This document shows positions 33,307-42,490 of a stretch of 64,000 nucleotides of DNA, piece after piece. Made by a program: the position numbers and the translations under genes. Each line of letters begins with the position of its first letter. Positions within the stretch are counted from its first letter, which is position 1. The notes beneath the pieces were generated by a model. It was not told the origin of the DNA. It saw only the letters and a list, made by a program, of their open reading frames with translations, and ran no database searches. The DNA is from Oscillospiraceae bacterium (GTDB taxonomy: Bacteria; Bacillota; Clostridia; Oscillospirales; CAG-272), in the NCBI GenBank assembly GCA_015063745.1, contig SVTO01000007.1, positions 1-64,000 on the forward strand, in the 5' to 3' direction.

Positions 33307-34071
33307 ATGGGAACACGTCTGCAGAATGACCGATTTGATTTTGAATATTTGGAAAGCCATATAGACAGTACGGTGCTGTGGGAGAGGCATTGTCACGCCC
33401 TTTATGAACTGATAACGGTTCTGGAAGGGGAGATCGCCATTGCCGTTGAAGGACGTATGTATCACCTTCGGCGTGACCAGGCCATCATCATCCCGCCGCT
33501 GTGCTATCATACATTGGAAACCGAACGGAAGTGCCTGTACCGCAGAATTACGGTTCAGTTTGACCGAAGTGCCATTCCGCAGGTTCTGCATCCTCATTTC
33601 CCGGAAAACCAGACGGTGATTCGGGTATTTGACTGCCCGTCCCTGGCGGAGCTGCAGGATATCTGCCTGGCCGGACAACCGGGGTTTTACGAGCCGCTGG
33701 CGGAAAGTCTGATGATCCGCGCTCTGTACGACAGCATCCGTATCACCGATGCACCGGACGGGGACGATACGGATAAGTATCTGGCAAAGCTGCTTTCCTA
33801 CATCGACGAGCATTTGTGCGAAAAAATCCTTTTATCCGATCTTGCCGCCTGTATCCCCCAGTCCAAATCCTCCGTCTGCCATATTTTCCAAAAGAAGATG
33901 AACATCCCGCCCAAGCAGTATATCCTGCAGAAAAAACTGGCGCTGGCAGACAAGCTGATCCGCAGCGGTATATCCGCAACGGAAGCAGCCAAACGGGTGG
34001 GGTATGAGAATTACAGCAATTTCTACAGGATGTACCGGAAGCACTTTGCTGCCGATTCAAGGGAAACGTAA
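33307..34071 (+). CDS. AraC-family transcriptional regulator
   Basis: 254 residues. N-terminal cupin sensor (HCHALYELITVLEGEIAIAVEGRMYHL, with a His-x-His), then two helix-turn-helix motifs in the C-terminal ~100 residues (LSDLAACIPQSKSSVCHIFQ; ATEAAKRVGYENYSNFYRMY). Start taken at ATG 33307 behind a G-rich ribosome site; the upstream in-frame ATG at 33259 coincides with the -35 box. It is divergent from the five-gene redox operon and is its likely activator. A terminator follows. Confidence 0.9.
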   Translation: MGTRLQNDRFDFEYLESHIDSTVLWERHCHALYELITVLEGEIAIAVEGRMYHLRRDQAIIIPPLCYHTLETERKCLYRRITVQFDRSAIPQVLHPHFPENQTVIRVFDCPSLAELQDICLAGQPGFYEPLAESLMIRALYDSIRITDAPDGDDTDKYLAKLLSYIDEHLCEKILLSDLAACIPQSKSSVCHIFQKKMNIPPKQYILQKKLALADKLIRSGISATEAAKRVGYENYSNFYRMYRKHFAADSRET

Positions 34072-34082
34072 TACAGAAAAGC

Positions 34083-34126
34083 AAAACCGGAGTACCCTTG
34101 CGTGGAAAGGGAATCTCCGGTTTTTT
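34083..34126 (+). terminator. Terminator of the AraC regulator
   Basis: AAAACCGGAG (34083-34092) pairs with CTCCGGTTTT (34115-34124); inner CCCTT/AAGGG extends the stem; six T residues follow. Confidence 0.88.
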
Positions 34127-34166
34127 GGAGGTTATACGGTCGTAATTAATTGTAAAAAGACCAATA

Positions 34167-35243
34167 TTATTCTGCGTATTGTTTCAGAGTATCTTCCATT
34201 TTCTTGAATCGGGGATCTGCGCGAACGAAATCGAAGAAGGGAGACGTGAATTCTTGCAGACGAACATTGCAGGCATTGCCCTTAAAGTTTTTGGTGCTGG
34301 TGTTTTCCTTAAACGTCAGGCGGTTTATCAGGGGCGCCGTATAGGAACAGTCCGTTTTTTGGGCATCCAAAACACAATATTTTACACATTCTTCCAGCGT
34401 GTTCAGTGTGTTTACGGTGTCTTTTATTTCTGCGTATTGTTGCGCCAGATAGGATAACTTAAAGGAGAGATCGAAGGAACAAAATCCAACATTTCCGTCG
34501 GAGAACAGCATTTTGATAAGATCAATGCTGAACTGAATATAATGAATTTTCTCCTTTGCAGTCAAACCGTCTTTTATGGTAGCAGTGACAGCTGTCATGG
34601 ATGCTTCACGAAGCAGATTAAGAATAAAGCATTGTGCCTCTTCAATGCCCTTCTCTCCCTTTAGAACATGGGAACGTAAATTTGCTCTGCAGCAGTATAA
34701 TCCTCCGCCCATGTCTGCATATAACAGAGCATTTTCTGTATCTCCAAGTCCGTCGTAGGTATAACACAAACATTGAATAGCACTTTCCCGTACAGATGTG
34801 TCGGTGGATTCTTTAAGAATGCGTGTCCCGAGTTCGATAATCCGGTCAGCATCTTCTTTGTGGGGAGGCCACAAACCTTGACTGGACAGGGTATTCATAT
34901 AACCTTTCATAACCCGGATATCGTTTGGAAATTCTTGGTAGGCTTTTTCCCATAATGTGATACTTGCATCTATATCACCGACATGCATGTAATGCGAACC
35001 TTGCTGTTCGTATTCTTCAATCTTTTCATCTATTCTCGCTTGTCCCACATCCAGCAGATCGTCGATCGTTACGCCAAAGTACAAAGCAAGCTTCGGCAGC
35101 AGCACGATATCCGGAAACCCTTCGCCGCGCTCCCACTTACCAACGGACTGCTGGGAGATTCCAAGATAACCGGCAAGAGCTTCTTGCGTAACATTTTTCC
35201 TTTGCCGCAGATTTTTCAGTGTACTTTTCAGATTGATATCCAT
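34167..35243 (-). CDS. XRE-family regulator with helical-repeat C-terminal domain
   Basis: 358 residues. Residues ~5-62 are a helix-turn-helix (LRQRKNVTQEALAGYLGISQ, SVGKWERGEGFPD). The rest is alpha-helical with TPR-like pairs (HVGDIDASITLWEKAYQEFP; DTENALLYADMG), the layout of peptide- or protein-sensing XRE regulators. Single-gene transcript with its own promoter and a palindrome that suggests autoregulation. No target is evident; neighbours are unrelated metabolic genes. Confidence 0.87.
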   Translation of the reverse strand: MDINLKSTLKNLRQRKNVTQEALAGYLGISQQSVGKWERGEGFPDIVLLPKLALYFGVTIDDLLDVGQARIDEKIEEYEQQGSHYMHVGDIDASITLWEKAYQEFPNDIRVMKGYMNTLSSQGLWPPHKEDADRIIELGTRILKESTDTSVRESAIQCLCYTYDGLGDTENALLYADMGGGLYCCRANLRSHVLKGEKGIEEAQCFILNLLREASMTAVTATIKDGLTAKEKIHYIQFSIDLIKMLFSDGNVGFCSFDLSFKLSYLAQQYAEIKDTVNTLNTLEECVKYCVLDAQKTDCSYTAPLINRLTFKENTSTKNFKGNACNVRLQEFTSPFFDFVRADPRFKKMEDTLKQYAE

Positions 35244-35267
35244 GGCATTACCTCTTATGTAAAAGTA

Positions 35268-35317
35268 ATAAGCGCTTATCCTGTATTTAGTATATCATAC
35301 AATAAACCCCGACACAA
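35268..35317 (-). promoter_or_regulatory. XRE gene promoter with downstream palindrome
   Basis: TTGTGT (35317-35312), 17 bases, TATACT (35294-35289) on the minus strand. A perfect 12-bp palindrome ATAAGCGCTTAT lies at 35268-35279, just after the -10, between promoter and ATG. A repressor bound there would block the gene. Confidence 0.65.
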
Positions 35318-35411
35318 GAACCGCGTAGTTTTATTTAGGGTATAAATTACAACTGGCGGCTGTAGGCGCAGGAGAAGGCAGCTGACGGATCTGCATGAAC
35401 CGTCGCAATAC

Positions 35412-35458
35412 AAAAAAGCACCCATGCTGACAGAGTGAAGAACTGTCAACACGGGTGT
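35412..35458 (-). terminator. Terminator after the GDPD-HAD operon
   Basis: GCACCCATGCTGACAG (35418-35433) pairs with CTGTCAACACGGGTGT (35443-35458) with two internal mismatches; six T residues follow on the minus strand. The rest of the 220-bp gap up to the XRE promoter shows nothing else. Confidence 0.85.
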
Positions 35459-35463
35459 ATTTT

Positions 35464-36174
35464 TTATTTCAGCCAGGGCGCCAGATATTCTTCGAGACGG
35501 GTGTAATCGTCCACGCAGTTAAACCGGAAATCGGAATGGTACACACTTTCGTCATTTCCGCCGATACCGTAATCGTCGCCGGAGAACACAACTTCATCGT
35601 GACCGAAACCGTTCTCCCGGCACCAGAGATCCAGGGCATAATACTTGTTGAAGGGCTTGGGGGCCATGTCGAAGGAGGAAGAACCGCCGACGAATACATT
35701 GTAATCGGAAAACAATTCACATACCTCTCCGTAGAAAGCACGGCGTTTCTTTCTGTCCGGGTCAAAGGCCAGCTTGTCCGCCTGTACCGCTTGGGTACCC
35801 AGAATCGGGAAGGTGATACAGCCGGAATCGTGGAATTCCACATTGTCTCCGGCAAATTCCGTGAAGCCGTATTTTTCTCTGAGCATGGTGATGTTCTTCT
35901 CCACCGCATCCCGGTCGGCACAGGGAACCACAGAATCCCGGATCAGCGTAAGCTCGCCGTTGGCGGATTTTGCATACTGCATCCCATAGTTGCCGATGAT
36001 GTCGATGGGGAAACCGCCCATCTGTTTGAAAATTCGCATGCAGCTGCCGGCGCCTACCATGAGTAAGGTGTATTTTTCCGCCAGCTTTTCCAGGATCCGT
36101 CGGTTGGTGTCTCCCAATGGGGTTCTGTGCTGGGTAAGGGTTCCGTCAAGGTCAAAGGCAAATGCTCGTATCAT
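35464..36174 (-). CDS. HAD-superfamily (IIB) phosphatase
   Basis: 236 residues. Motif I FDLDGTLTQHR with nucleophile Asp, motif II-type MVGAGSC, a lysine-containing segment, and motif IV SGDDYGIGGNDESV. The cap region and the FNKYYALDLWC stretch resemble phosphomannomutase-like or Cof-type HAD-IIB members, which dephosphorylate sugar phosphates. It begins 4 bases after the GDPD gene, so the two are one operon; perhaps it acts on a phosphate released there, but that is inference. Confidence 0.85.
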   Translation of the reverse strand: MIRAFAFDLDGTLTQHRTPLGDTNRRILEKLAEKYTLLMVGAGSCMRIFKQMGGFPIDIIGNYGMQYAKSANGELTLIRDSVVPCADRDAVEKNITMLREKYGFTEFAGDNVEFHDSGCITFPILGTQAVQADKLAFDPDRKKRRAFYGEVCELFSDYNVFVGGSSSFDMAPKPFNKYYALDLWCRENGFGHDEVVFSGDDYGIGGNDESVYHSDFRFNCVDDYTRLEEYLAPWLK

Positions 36175-36178
36175 CTGA

Positions 36179-36976
36179 TTACTCCTTTACACGCAGACCG
36201 GCTTTTTCCAGTTCTGCCATCATAAATGCGGGCTCGTTGGAGGTGATCAGCTCCGCACCCAACCCGGCCGCATGCGCCATATCTTCAATCGTTCGTATGG
36301 ATGCGCCGACCCAGGGTCGAACTCCCTCGGCGATGAGCCCGTCGAAATCCTTCTTAGGATTGACCACACCGTCAAAACCGGGCGTTCCGTCGGGATTTTT
36401 GTACTTCCACAGACAGGCACAGTACAGCTTCTTCGGAAGAACCTCACCCAGAATACTGTAGGGATAGAATCCGTGGAGACGGAAACGGCTGTCGTATTTT
36501 TCTTCGATATAGGCAAGGAGAGCACCGTCAAAGCTGTTGACAAAGCTGCGTTCCCAAAGTCCGTAGCTGTCGATGATGGCAATGGCCTTGTCCGCAGAGA
36601 TCTTCGCCCATTCCTCGCCGTCGCGGAAATAATCCTTGAATTCAAAATTGAACTGCATGGTGTTGTCCTTCGCCGCCGCAAATGCGCAGAACTCACGAAG
36701 GGTCGGTACACGGGTCCCCCTGAATTCTTCGCCCTTCTTAATACCAACATCTGCACGCTGAATCTCTTCCAGAGTCAGTTCGCGGATAACACCGGACACA
36801 TCGGCGGTACGGGCAAGATCACCGTCATGGATCATCACGATTTCGCCGTCCTTGGTCATATGCAGATCCACTTCGATCATATCCGCACCGATGTCGTAAG
36901 CGGAACGGTAGGCGGGCATGGTATTTTCCGGACAGAGCGCCACATTACCTCTGTGCGCAGCAACTTCAATATACAT
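36179..36976 (-). CDS. Glycerophosphodiester phosphodiesterase
   Basis: 265-residue cytoplasmic GDPD without signal peptide. Active-site motifs are clear: VAAHRGNVALCPENTMPAY (catalytic His and Glu), MIEVDLHMTKDGEIVMIHD (metal Glu/Asp and second His), and FNFEFKDYF. It hydrolyses glycerophosphodiesters to glycerol-3-phosphate and an alcohol. First gene of a two-gene operon with the HAD phosphatase. Confidence 0.93.
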   Translation of the reverse strand: MYIEVAAHRGNVALCPENTMPAYRSAYDIGADMIEVDLHMTKDGEIVMIHDGDLARTADVSGVIRELTLEEIQRADVGIKKGEEFRGTRVPTLREFCAFAAAKDNTMQFNFEFKDYFRDGEEWAKISADKAIAIIDSYGLWERSFVNSFDGALLAYIEEKYDSRFRLHGFYPYSILGEVLPKKLYCACLWKYKNPDGTPGFDGVVNPKKDFDGLIAEGVRPWVGASIRTIEDMAHAAGLGAELITSNEPAFMMAELEKAGLRVKE

Positions 36977-37015
36977 AAAGAAATCTCCGTTCGATCATAA
37001 ACTGTGTTCCCATAA

Positions 37016-37044
37016 ATTATAATACAAATCCACCCGAAATGCAA
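37016..37044 (-). promoter_or_regulatory. Promoter of the GDPD-HAD operon
   Basis: Minus strand TTGCAT (37044-37039), 17 bases, TATAAT (37021-37016), about 40 bases before the GDPD ATG. Confidence 0.8.
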
Positions 37045-37150
37045 CCGCCCGACGCAATTTCGACAAAAAAGGATGCCGCAGAAAACAAAGCAGGGAGAAA
37101 AACCGTTACCAAAGCCTTTCTCCCCACCGGAATTAACACACCAATTCTTT

Positions 37151-37229
37151 CCCCCTTTTCAAAGTTTTTTGAAAAGAAAGGGGGTCGGGGGAAGGAAAAC
37201 TTTTTCGCAAAAAGTTTTCCTTCCCCCGA
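37151..37229. repeat. Two adjacent long hairpins
   Basis: Hairpin A: CCCCCTTTTCAAA (37151-37163) against TTTGAAAAG-AAA-GGGGG (37168-37184), with a 4-base bulge. Hairpin B (37185-37229): a perfect 21-bp stem around a CGC loop, beginning TCGGGGGAAGG. Both lie in the 277-bp gap after the opp operon and before the GDPD promoter. B can end the opp transcript. The form suggests a dispersed intergenic repeat. Confidence 0.8.
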
Positions 37230-37253
37230 GAACAAAAATATTCAATTACATTT

Positions 37254-37637
37254 TCAGCTGTGCATCCGGTAGAGGTAATACATCACTCCGGAGACGGCCA
37301 GGAACAGCAGGCCGCAGATCAGCATGAAGCCGAAGTGCAGTTTTTTGTCCTGTCTGCTTACGCGGTAGTCATAGAATGTGTCATATTTCCGCAAGGGCTT
37401 CCGACGGAACATATCCGCAAAAACGGACATACCGTAGGAGAGCATATCGAAGGTACCTTCGTTGGTGGAGAAGATCAGCAGTCCGACACCGGTGATGACC
37501 ACACCCACTGCGAAAAACGCATCACACAGAATATGGAATACCACAACCGTTTCTGTCTGCACAAAAATATCTTTTGCCCAGAGGATCAGAAACACAGCCA
37601 GCAGACCGGCCAGAATGGTGATAAGATACTTCTTCAT
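37254..37637 (-). CDS. Small integral membrane protein, DUF3899-like
   Basis: 127 residues with three hydrophobic segments (~5-20, 34-56, 102-122) and a basic loop (RRKPLRKYDTFYDYRVSRQDKK). The TFDMLSYGMSVFADMF stretch after helix 2 resembles DUF3899 proteins. It starts 5 bases after the oppF stop and is the last gene of the transporter operon. No function is known; association with the transporter is only positional. Confidence 0.7.
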   Translation of the reverse strand: MKKYLITILAGLLAVFLILWAKDIFVQTETVVVFHILCDAFFAVGVVITGVGLLIFSTNEGTFDMLSYGMSVFADMFRRKPLRKYDTFYDYRVSRQDKKLHFGFMLICGLLFLAVSGVMYYLYRMHS

Positions 37638-37642
37638 ACGCT

Positions 37643-38722
37643 TTATTCAGCCGCTGTCTGATACTCTGCACGGTACTTTTCCAGTTCTTCCGTATTGCAG
37701 AGTACAAAGTGTCCCGGATAAACCTCCCGCATGGTAGGTTCTTCCTTGGAGTAATCGTGATCCAGCATGGGATTGTATACGATTCTCTTTCTGCTCTTTT
37801 CCGTGATCGGGTCGGGCAGAGGAATAGCGGACAGCAGGGAACGGGTGTAGGGGTGGAAGGGATGGGCAAACAGCTCGTCACTGGTACCCAGCTCAACGAT
37901 CTTACCGAAGTACATAACCGCGATTCTGGTGGAGAAGTACTTGACTACCGCCAGGTCGTGGGCGATGAACATGATGGTCAGACCCATCTTTTCGCTGAGT
38001 TCGTTCAGCAGATTGATAACCTGCGCCTGAATGGAAACGTCCAGCGCGGAGATCGGTTCGTCTGCGATGATCAGCTCGGGGTTCATGATAACAGCACGGG
38101 CGATACCGATACGCTGTCTCTGACCGCCGGAGAACTCGTGAGGATAACGGGAAGCGTGTTCCTGTACCAGACCTACGGTTTCCAGAATCTTGTAAACCTG
38201 TTCATCAATGTATGCCTTATCCTTGACACCGCGGATGATCAGACCTTCTGCGATGATGTCGCGTACGGTCATACGGGGATCCAGAGAAGCGATGGGGTCC
38301 TGGAAGATCATCTGGATTTCATTGGTCAGCTGGTTCTTACCCTTGGTACGGGACCATTTGTTGTGGTCAGCTACAGCGGATTTGATCTGGGCACGGTTTT
38401 CGGCGATGATCCGGTCTCTTTCATCCTTGGAGATACGGTTTTCGGCGAAATCCTTACGTGCCTTGCGGATAGCGTCCTTGTAGGTACGGGTACCTGCGCA
38501 GATACGTTCACCCTTGTAGTAAACGGAACCGCCGGTGATGTCGTACAGACGGATGATGGAACGGCCGGTGGTGGTCTTACCGCATCCGGATTCACCTACG
38601 AGACCGAAAACTTCACCCTTGTAAATATCAAAGCTGACATTGTCCACCGCTTTCAGTTCACGTTTGCCGAGCTTGAAATACTGCTGGAGATTTTTGACAC
38701 TGAGTAATACTTCTTTTTCCAT
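37643..38722 (-). CDS. oppF: Oligopeptide ABC transporter ATPase (OppF type) with short insertion
   Basis: 359 residues. Walker A GESGCGKTT (~43-51), Q-loop IFQDP, signature FSGGQRQRIGIARA, Walker B ELIIADEPISALD, then the Opp-type C-terminal extension (HPFHPYTRSLLSAIPLPDP). Between residues ~75 and 133 there is a Lys/Arg/Glu-rich helical insertion of about 55 residues not present in ordinary OppF. It drives peptide import with OppD. One base separates it from the oppD stop. Confidence 0.92.
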   Translation of the reverse strand: MEKEVLLSVKNLQQYFKLGKRELKAVDNVSFDIYKGEVFGLVGESGCGKTTTGRSIIRLYDITGGSVYYKGERICAGTRTYKDAIRKARKDFAENRISKDERDRIIAENRAQIKSAVADHNKWSRTKGKNQLTNEIQMIFQDPIASLDPRMTVRDIIAEGLIIRGVKDKAYIDEQVYKILETVGLVQEHASRYPHEFSGGQRQRIGIARAVIMNPELIIADEPISALDVSIQAQVINLLNELSEKMGLTIMFIAHDLAVVKYFSTRIAVMYFGKIVELGTSDELFAHPFHPYTRSLLSAIPLPDPITEKSRKRIVYNPMLDHDYSKEEPTMREVYPGHFVLCNTEELEKYRAEYQTAAE

Positions 38723-38723
38723 A

Positions 38724-40865
38724 TCATTCTCTCTCCTTCTTCAAACGCTCGATACGTGTCTTGATCAGCTGGGGCATTTCCACCTTGGGTGCATTGGGAT
38801 GCAGGAGCCAGGTAGCCGCATGATGGGTGGGCGTGATTTCAAACAGCGGCGGATCGATTTCGAAGTCGATATCCAGCGCATATTTGTTTCTTGCCGCAAA
38901 AGCATCTCCCTTGGGAGGATAGATCATGTTCGGAGGCGTACCGGGGATGGATTCCAGCTTTTCGGTGGTGTGCAGGTCGGGCATACTGCTCAGCAGCGCC
39001 CAGGTGTAGGGATGTGCGGGTTCGTAGAAAACTTCTTCGGCAGTACCGTGTTCCACGATCTTGCCCGCATACATAACAGCGATTCTGTCCGCCATATTGG
39101 CTACAACGCCCATGTTGTGGGTGATGAAGATTACGGACAGGTTTCTTTCCTTTTTGATGACATTGATCAGCTCCAGGATCTGTGCCTGAATGGTAACGTC
39201 CAGCGCGGTGGTAGGTTCGTCACAGATCAGAATGTCGGGGTTGGCGGAAAGAGCGATGGCGATAACGATTCTCTGACGCATACCGCCGGAGAATTCGAAG
39301 GGATACTGGTTGAAACGGGTGGTGGGTTCGGGAATACCTACTTCTTCCATCAGCTTGATGGCCTTGGCCTTGGCGATGCTCTTGTTCATCTTCACAACCA
39401 GACGGGAAGCCTGTTCCTTGAAGAATTCGATCATATCCAGCACGGCCTTGTTGGCATCAAAGCTGTCAGCGGCTGCAATATTGTCGGTGTAATGAGCAAT
39501 CAGGTTTTCCAGAACCTTGCAGATATTGGAGAGCTTCAGATCCAGGTCAATGACGATCTGCGGCGGGAGAACCCAGTCGGGCTGCTGACCCTTGGCAACG
39601 ATGGCGTCATACTTGGCCTTGACCTTGTTGTACTTCTTCTCTTCAATGGGATTGCGCTTGATACCTTCAAAATACTCTCTGATGGCATTATCGAAAGCGG
39701 AAGAGAATACGTACTCAATACTTTCCTTCTTGACATTGAGACGGTTGATGGCCTTTTCCACCTTACCGCTGAGGTTCTTCTGGAAAGCATAGGACTTGCT
39801 TTCTTCAATATTACCGGCTTTGAAATAAGCCAGCGCTTCATTCAGATCGGCCAGACAAGCCTTCTTGTTTTCGATGGACTTGTTGTGGGCATAGGCGGCA
39901 CCCTTTTCTGCGGTGGCAATGAAGTCAAGCATGAAATTCTGATCGAGGAAATCTCTGGTCAGTACATTCATTTCCACAACGGAAGCGGGCAGAGAACGTA
40001 AATCGTCTCCCTTTTCGGTGATGTAGTAACCGAGGGTGAAGAAGTTCGGCTTTTCCTTGGCCAGTGCCTCCTTGACGATCGCGTGCATTTCCTTGAGTGC
40101 ACCGATGGTCTGGGGAACAGCGGCCTTCTTGCCCTGTGCGGCAAAACCGGCAACAGAGGCGGCGCATGCTTCGGACTTCTTGTCCTTTACGATCACATAG
40201 GGGTTATAGGACTGAACAAACAGCTTCTTGAAGCCTTTCAGCTCGGACTTGATATCGAAATGCTTCTGCTTTTCCAGCATGAGGATGGCATTCTCAATAT
40301 CCACATCCAGCTGCAGGGCATTACCGTAGGCTTCGTTGAACTCACGTTCGATTTTGGTTGCGGCTACACAGAAAGCGTCAAACTTGGCCAGCTTCTGTGC
40401 CACGTCTGCGGCATGGGCGGAATTGTCTGCAGCGTTGATGTTGTCGCCCAGACGCTTCAGCATAGTGTTGAAGGAGTTCTTTGCATTTTTCTTACCGGTT
40501 TTTGCCTTCAGGATCATGGCTTCGGTCAGCTGCTGACCAACGCGCATGATGGGGTTCAGGCTGGACATGGGGTCCTGGAAGATCATTGCAATCTTGTCGC
40601 CGCGGAGCTTGTGAAAGTCTTCTTCGGAAATTTTCAGTAAATCCTGACCGTCATATAAAATCTCGCCGCCTTCTACGATCGAGTTGCCCGCCAGAATACC
40701 TATAATTGCTTTACTGGTTACAGATTTTCCGGAGCCGGACTCACCTACGATCGCCAGCGTTTCGCCTTTGTACAGATCAAAGGAGATGTTGCGGACGGCT
40801 TTCAAAATTCCACCTTGTGTACGGAACGATATTTGCAGATTCTTTACTTCCAATTTCTTATCCAT
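38724..40865 (-). CDS. oppD: Oligopeptide ABC transporter ATPase (OppD type) with ~380-residue insertion
   Basis: 713 residues against ~330 for normal OppD. Walker A GESGSGKSV (~41-49), Q-loop IFQDPMSSLNP (~95-105), then after QQLTEAMILKAK an insertion from about 121 to 500, rich in Lys, Ala and Glu and apparently all helical, before KLMEEVGIP, signature FSGGMRQRI, Walker B ILICDEPTTALD and the Opp C-terminus. Start chosen at 40865 because AAGGA lies 12 bases upstream; an in-frame ATG at 40877 directly abuts that site. Frame and motifs are intact, so it is not a pseudogene. Confidence 0.92.
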   Translation of the reverse strand: MDKKLEVKNLQISFRTQGGILKAVRNISFDLYKGETLAIVGESGSGKSVTSKAIIGILAGNSIVEGGEILYDGQDLLKISEEDFHKLRGDKIAMIFQDPMSSLNPIMRVGQQLTEAMILKAKTGKKNAKNSFNTMLKRLGDNINAADNSAHAADVAQKLAKFDAFCVAATKIEREFNEAYGNALQLDVDIENAILMLEKQKHFDIKSELKGFKKLFVQSYNPYVIVKDKKSEACAASVAGFAAQGKKAAVPQTIGALKEMHAIVKEALAKEKPNFFTLGYYITEKGDDLRSLPASVVEMNVLTRDFLDQNFMLDFIATAEKGAAYAHNKSIENKKACLADLNEALAYFKAGNIEESKSYAFQKNLSGKVEKAINRLNVKKESIEYVFSSAFDNAIREYFEGIKRNPIEEKKYNKVKAKYDAIVAKGQQPDWVLPPQIVIDLDLKLSNICKVLENLIAHYTDNIAAADSFDANKAVLDMIEFFKEQASRLVVKMNKSIAKAKAIKLMEEVGIPEPTTRFNQYPFEFSGGMRQRIVIAIALSANPDILICDEPTTALDVTIQAQILELINVIKKERNLSVIFITHNMGVVANMADRIAVMYAGKIVEHGTAEEVFYEPAHPYTWALLSSMPDLHTTEKLESIPGTPPNMIYPPKGDAFAARNKYALDIDFEIDPPLFEITPTHHAATWLLHPNAPKVEMPQLIKTRIERLKKERE

Positions 40866-40942
40866 AAATATGACCATTCCTTTCTTTAAGAAATATTACG
40901 GGAATCTATACGGATTTCCCGGGTCAGCATCGGGGCGCTGAC

Positions 40943-42490
40943 TTAATCTTCGGTACCTCTGAGGGAGGGATTGAACGCGTCGCGCAATCCGTTACCGAAC
41001 AGGTTGAAGCAAAGCATCAGCAAACTGATGAAAATCGAGGGGAAGAGGATCATGTGGGGATAGGTGAACAGATAGTTCTGACCGGTTGCAAGCAGAGTAC
41101 CAACGCTGGTCATGTTACCGGTATTCAGGTTGATGATACCGAGGTAGCTGAGGCTGGTTTCCGAGAAAATAACACTGGGAATAACCAGTACGCTGCTGGT
41201 GATCAGAGTACCGATAGCGTTGGGAAAAATGTGCTTGAACATGATACGGGAGTCTTTTGCGCCCAGAGTTCTTGCAACCAGAACATATTCCTGGTTCTTG
41301 AAACGGTAGAACTGCATTCTCGTACGTCCCGCCATACCCGTCCAGCCGGTGAGGAAGAAGGCGATGAACAGGATGACAATATGGGAAACATTGAAGTGAT
41401 ACTTCAGCAGGGTAATAACGATCATGAAGGGGATGGATGCCAGCAGGTCAACGATTCTTTCCATGATCAGGTCGATCTTGCCGCCGTAGTAACCTTCGAT
41501 GGAACCGTAGATGGCACCTACGAACAGGTTGACGGAAGCAACGATTACGGACAGGATGAAGGAGAAACGTGCACCGCTTGCGAGACAGGTGAACAGGTCC
41601 TTACCGGCATTGTTGGTGCCGAGAATGAAGGAAGGTTCGGTGATGCCGTCGCCTGCAACATGATGCTTGTAGATATAATATTCGCGATAGTCCACACGGA
41701 TATTCCACATACCGCCGGACTTGGCTTCAGCGTAGTTGTACAGCTTTTCTTCGCCTTCATAGTACATTTTGCTGGTGTACATATCCGTACCGTCGTTGGC
41801 CTGGTAGATCGGAATGAAGTTGCCTTCCTTGTCGTATACGATCTGGGTCTTACGGCCGGAACCGAGCTTGGTCTTGTACCAGATGTTGGCGTTACCCTTG
41901 TCCTGTTCGGCTTCGGGACGCTGCTTGGGGTCGGTGATAGGCATGATAACCTGAACGCCGTATTCATCCTGATACTTCTGCAGAGCTTCGTATTCTGCGG
42001 TGTTGAGCAGAACGAACTTAACGCCTACAGCATCATAGGTGTCCAGACGGAAGGAGTACAGGGTGTTGGTCTTACCCATGTATTCTTCTTCACGCAGGGT
42101 GGGTTCGGTCATGATAACCTGACGGCCGGTTTCTTCCTGAATACCGCGGTACAGGTCATAGGTGGCTTTGTTTACTTCCTTGTTCTGACCGCCATCCCAG
42201 AAATGGATACCGGCTTTATAGAACAGTTCGTTCCGGGGCAGAACATAGGCATAGTTTACGTCTTCATACGAAACGGTGAAAGGGGTTACGATGGGACCGA
42301 TGATGGCGAAGAGAACCAGCACGATGATGATGGCAAACGCAAGAATGGAAGCCTTGTTTCTGGCGAAGCGGTTCAGCGCGTCACGGAAATAGGTAACCGG
42401 CTTGGTTTCCAGCTTTTTGTCGTGCAAATTTTCCTCCGTGGAATGGAAAACGAATTTTTCGGCGGAGATCTTGTAATCTTGTGCTTTCAT
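40943..42490 (-). CDS. oppC: Oligopeptide ABC permease (OppC type) with ~200-residue external insertion
   Basis: 515 residues against ~300 usual. Helix 1 is at ~48-70; residues ~88-285 form a hydrophilic insertion before the usual FILGTNNAGKDLFTCLASGARFS entry to the core permease, followed by five helices and the EAA-type loop (ARTLGAKDSRIMFKHIFPN). By topology the insertion faces outside, where it could contact the binding protein. It starts one base after the oppB stop. Confidence 0.92.
   Translation of the reverse strand: MKAQDYKISAEKFVFHSTEENLHDKKLETKPVTYFRDALNRFARNKASILAFAIIIVLVLFAIIGPIVTPFTVSYEDVNYAYVLPRNELFYKAGIHFWDGGQNKEVNKATYDLYRGIQEETGRQVIMTEPTLREEEYMGKTNTLYSFRLDTYDAVGVKFVLLNTAEYEALQKYQDEYGVQVIMPITDPKQRPEAEQDKGNANIWYKTKLGSGRKTQIVYDKEGNFIPIYQANDGTDMYTSKMYYEGEEKLYNYAEAKSGGMWNIRVDYREYYIYKHHVAGDGITEPSFILGTNNAGKDLFTCLASGARFSFILSVIVASVNLFVGAIYGSIEGYYGGKIDLIMERIVDLLASIPFMIVITLLKYHFNVSHIVILFIAFFLTGWTGMAGRTRMQFYRFKNQEYVLVARTLGAKDSRIMFKHIFPNAIGTLITSSVLVIPSVIFSETSLSYLGIINLNTGNMTSVGTLLATGQNYLFTYPHMILFPSIFISLLMLCFNLFGNGLRDAFNPSLRGTED

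Noticed and set aside
38640..40001. Plus-strand frame opposite oppD/oppF
   Set aside because: Shadow; the minus strand encodes intact ATPase motifs throughout both flanks.
38724..40865. OppD as a fusion of two genes or a disrupted gene
   Set aside because: The frame is continuous, both halves of the ATPase are present once, and the inserted part has normal codon use. It is an insertion, not a fusion or pseudogene.
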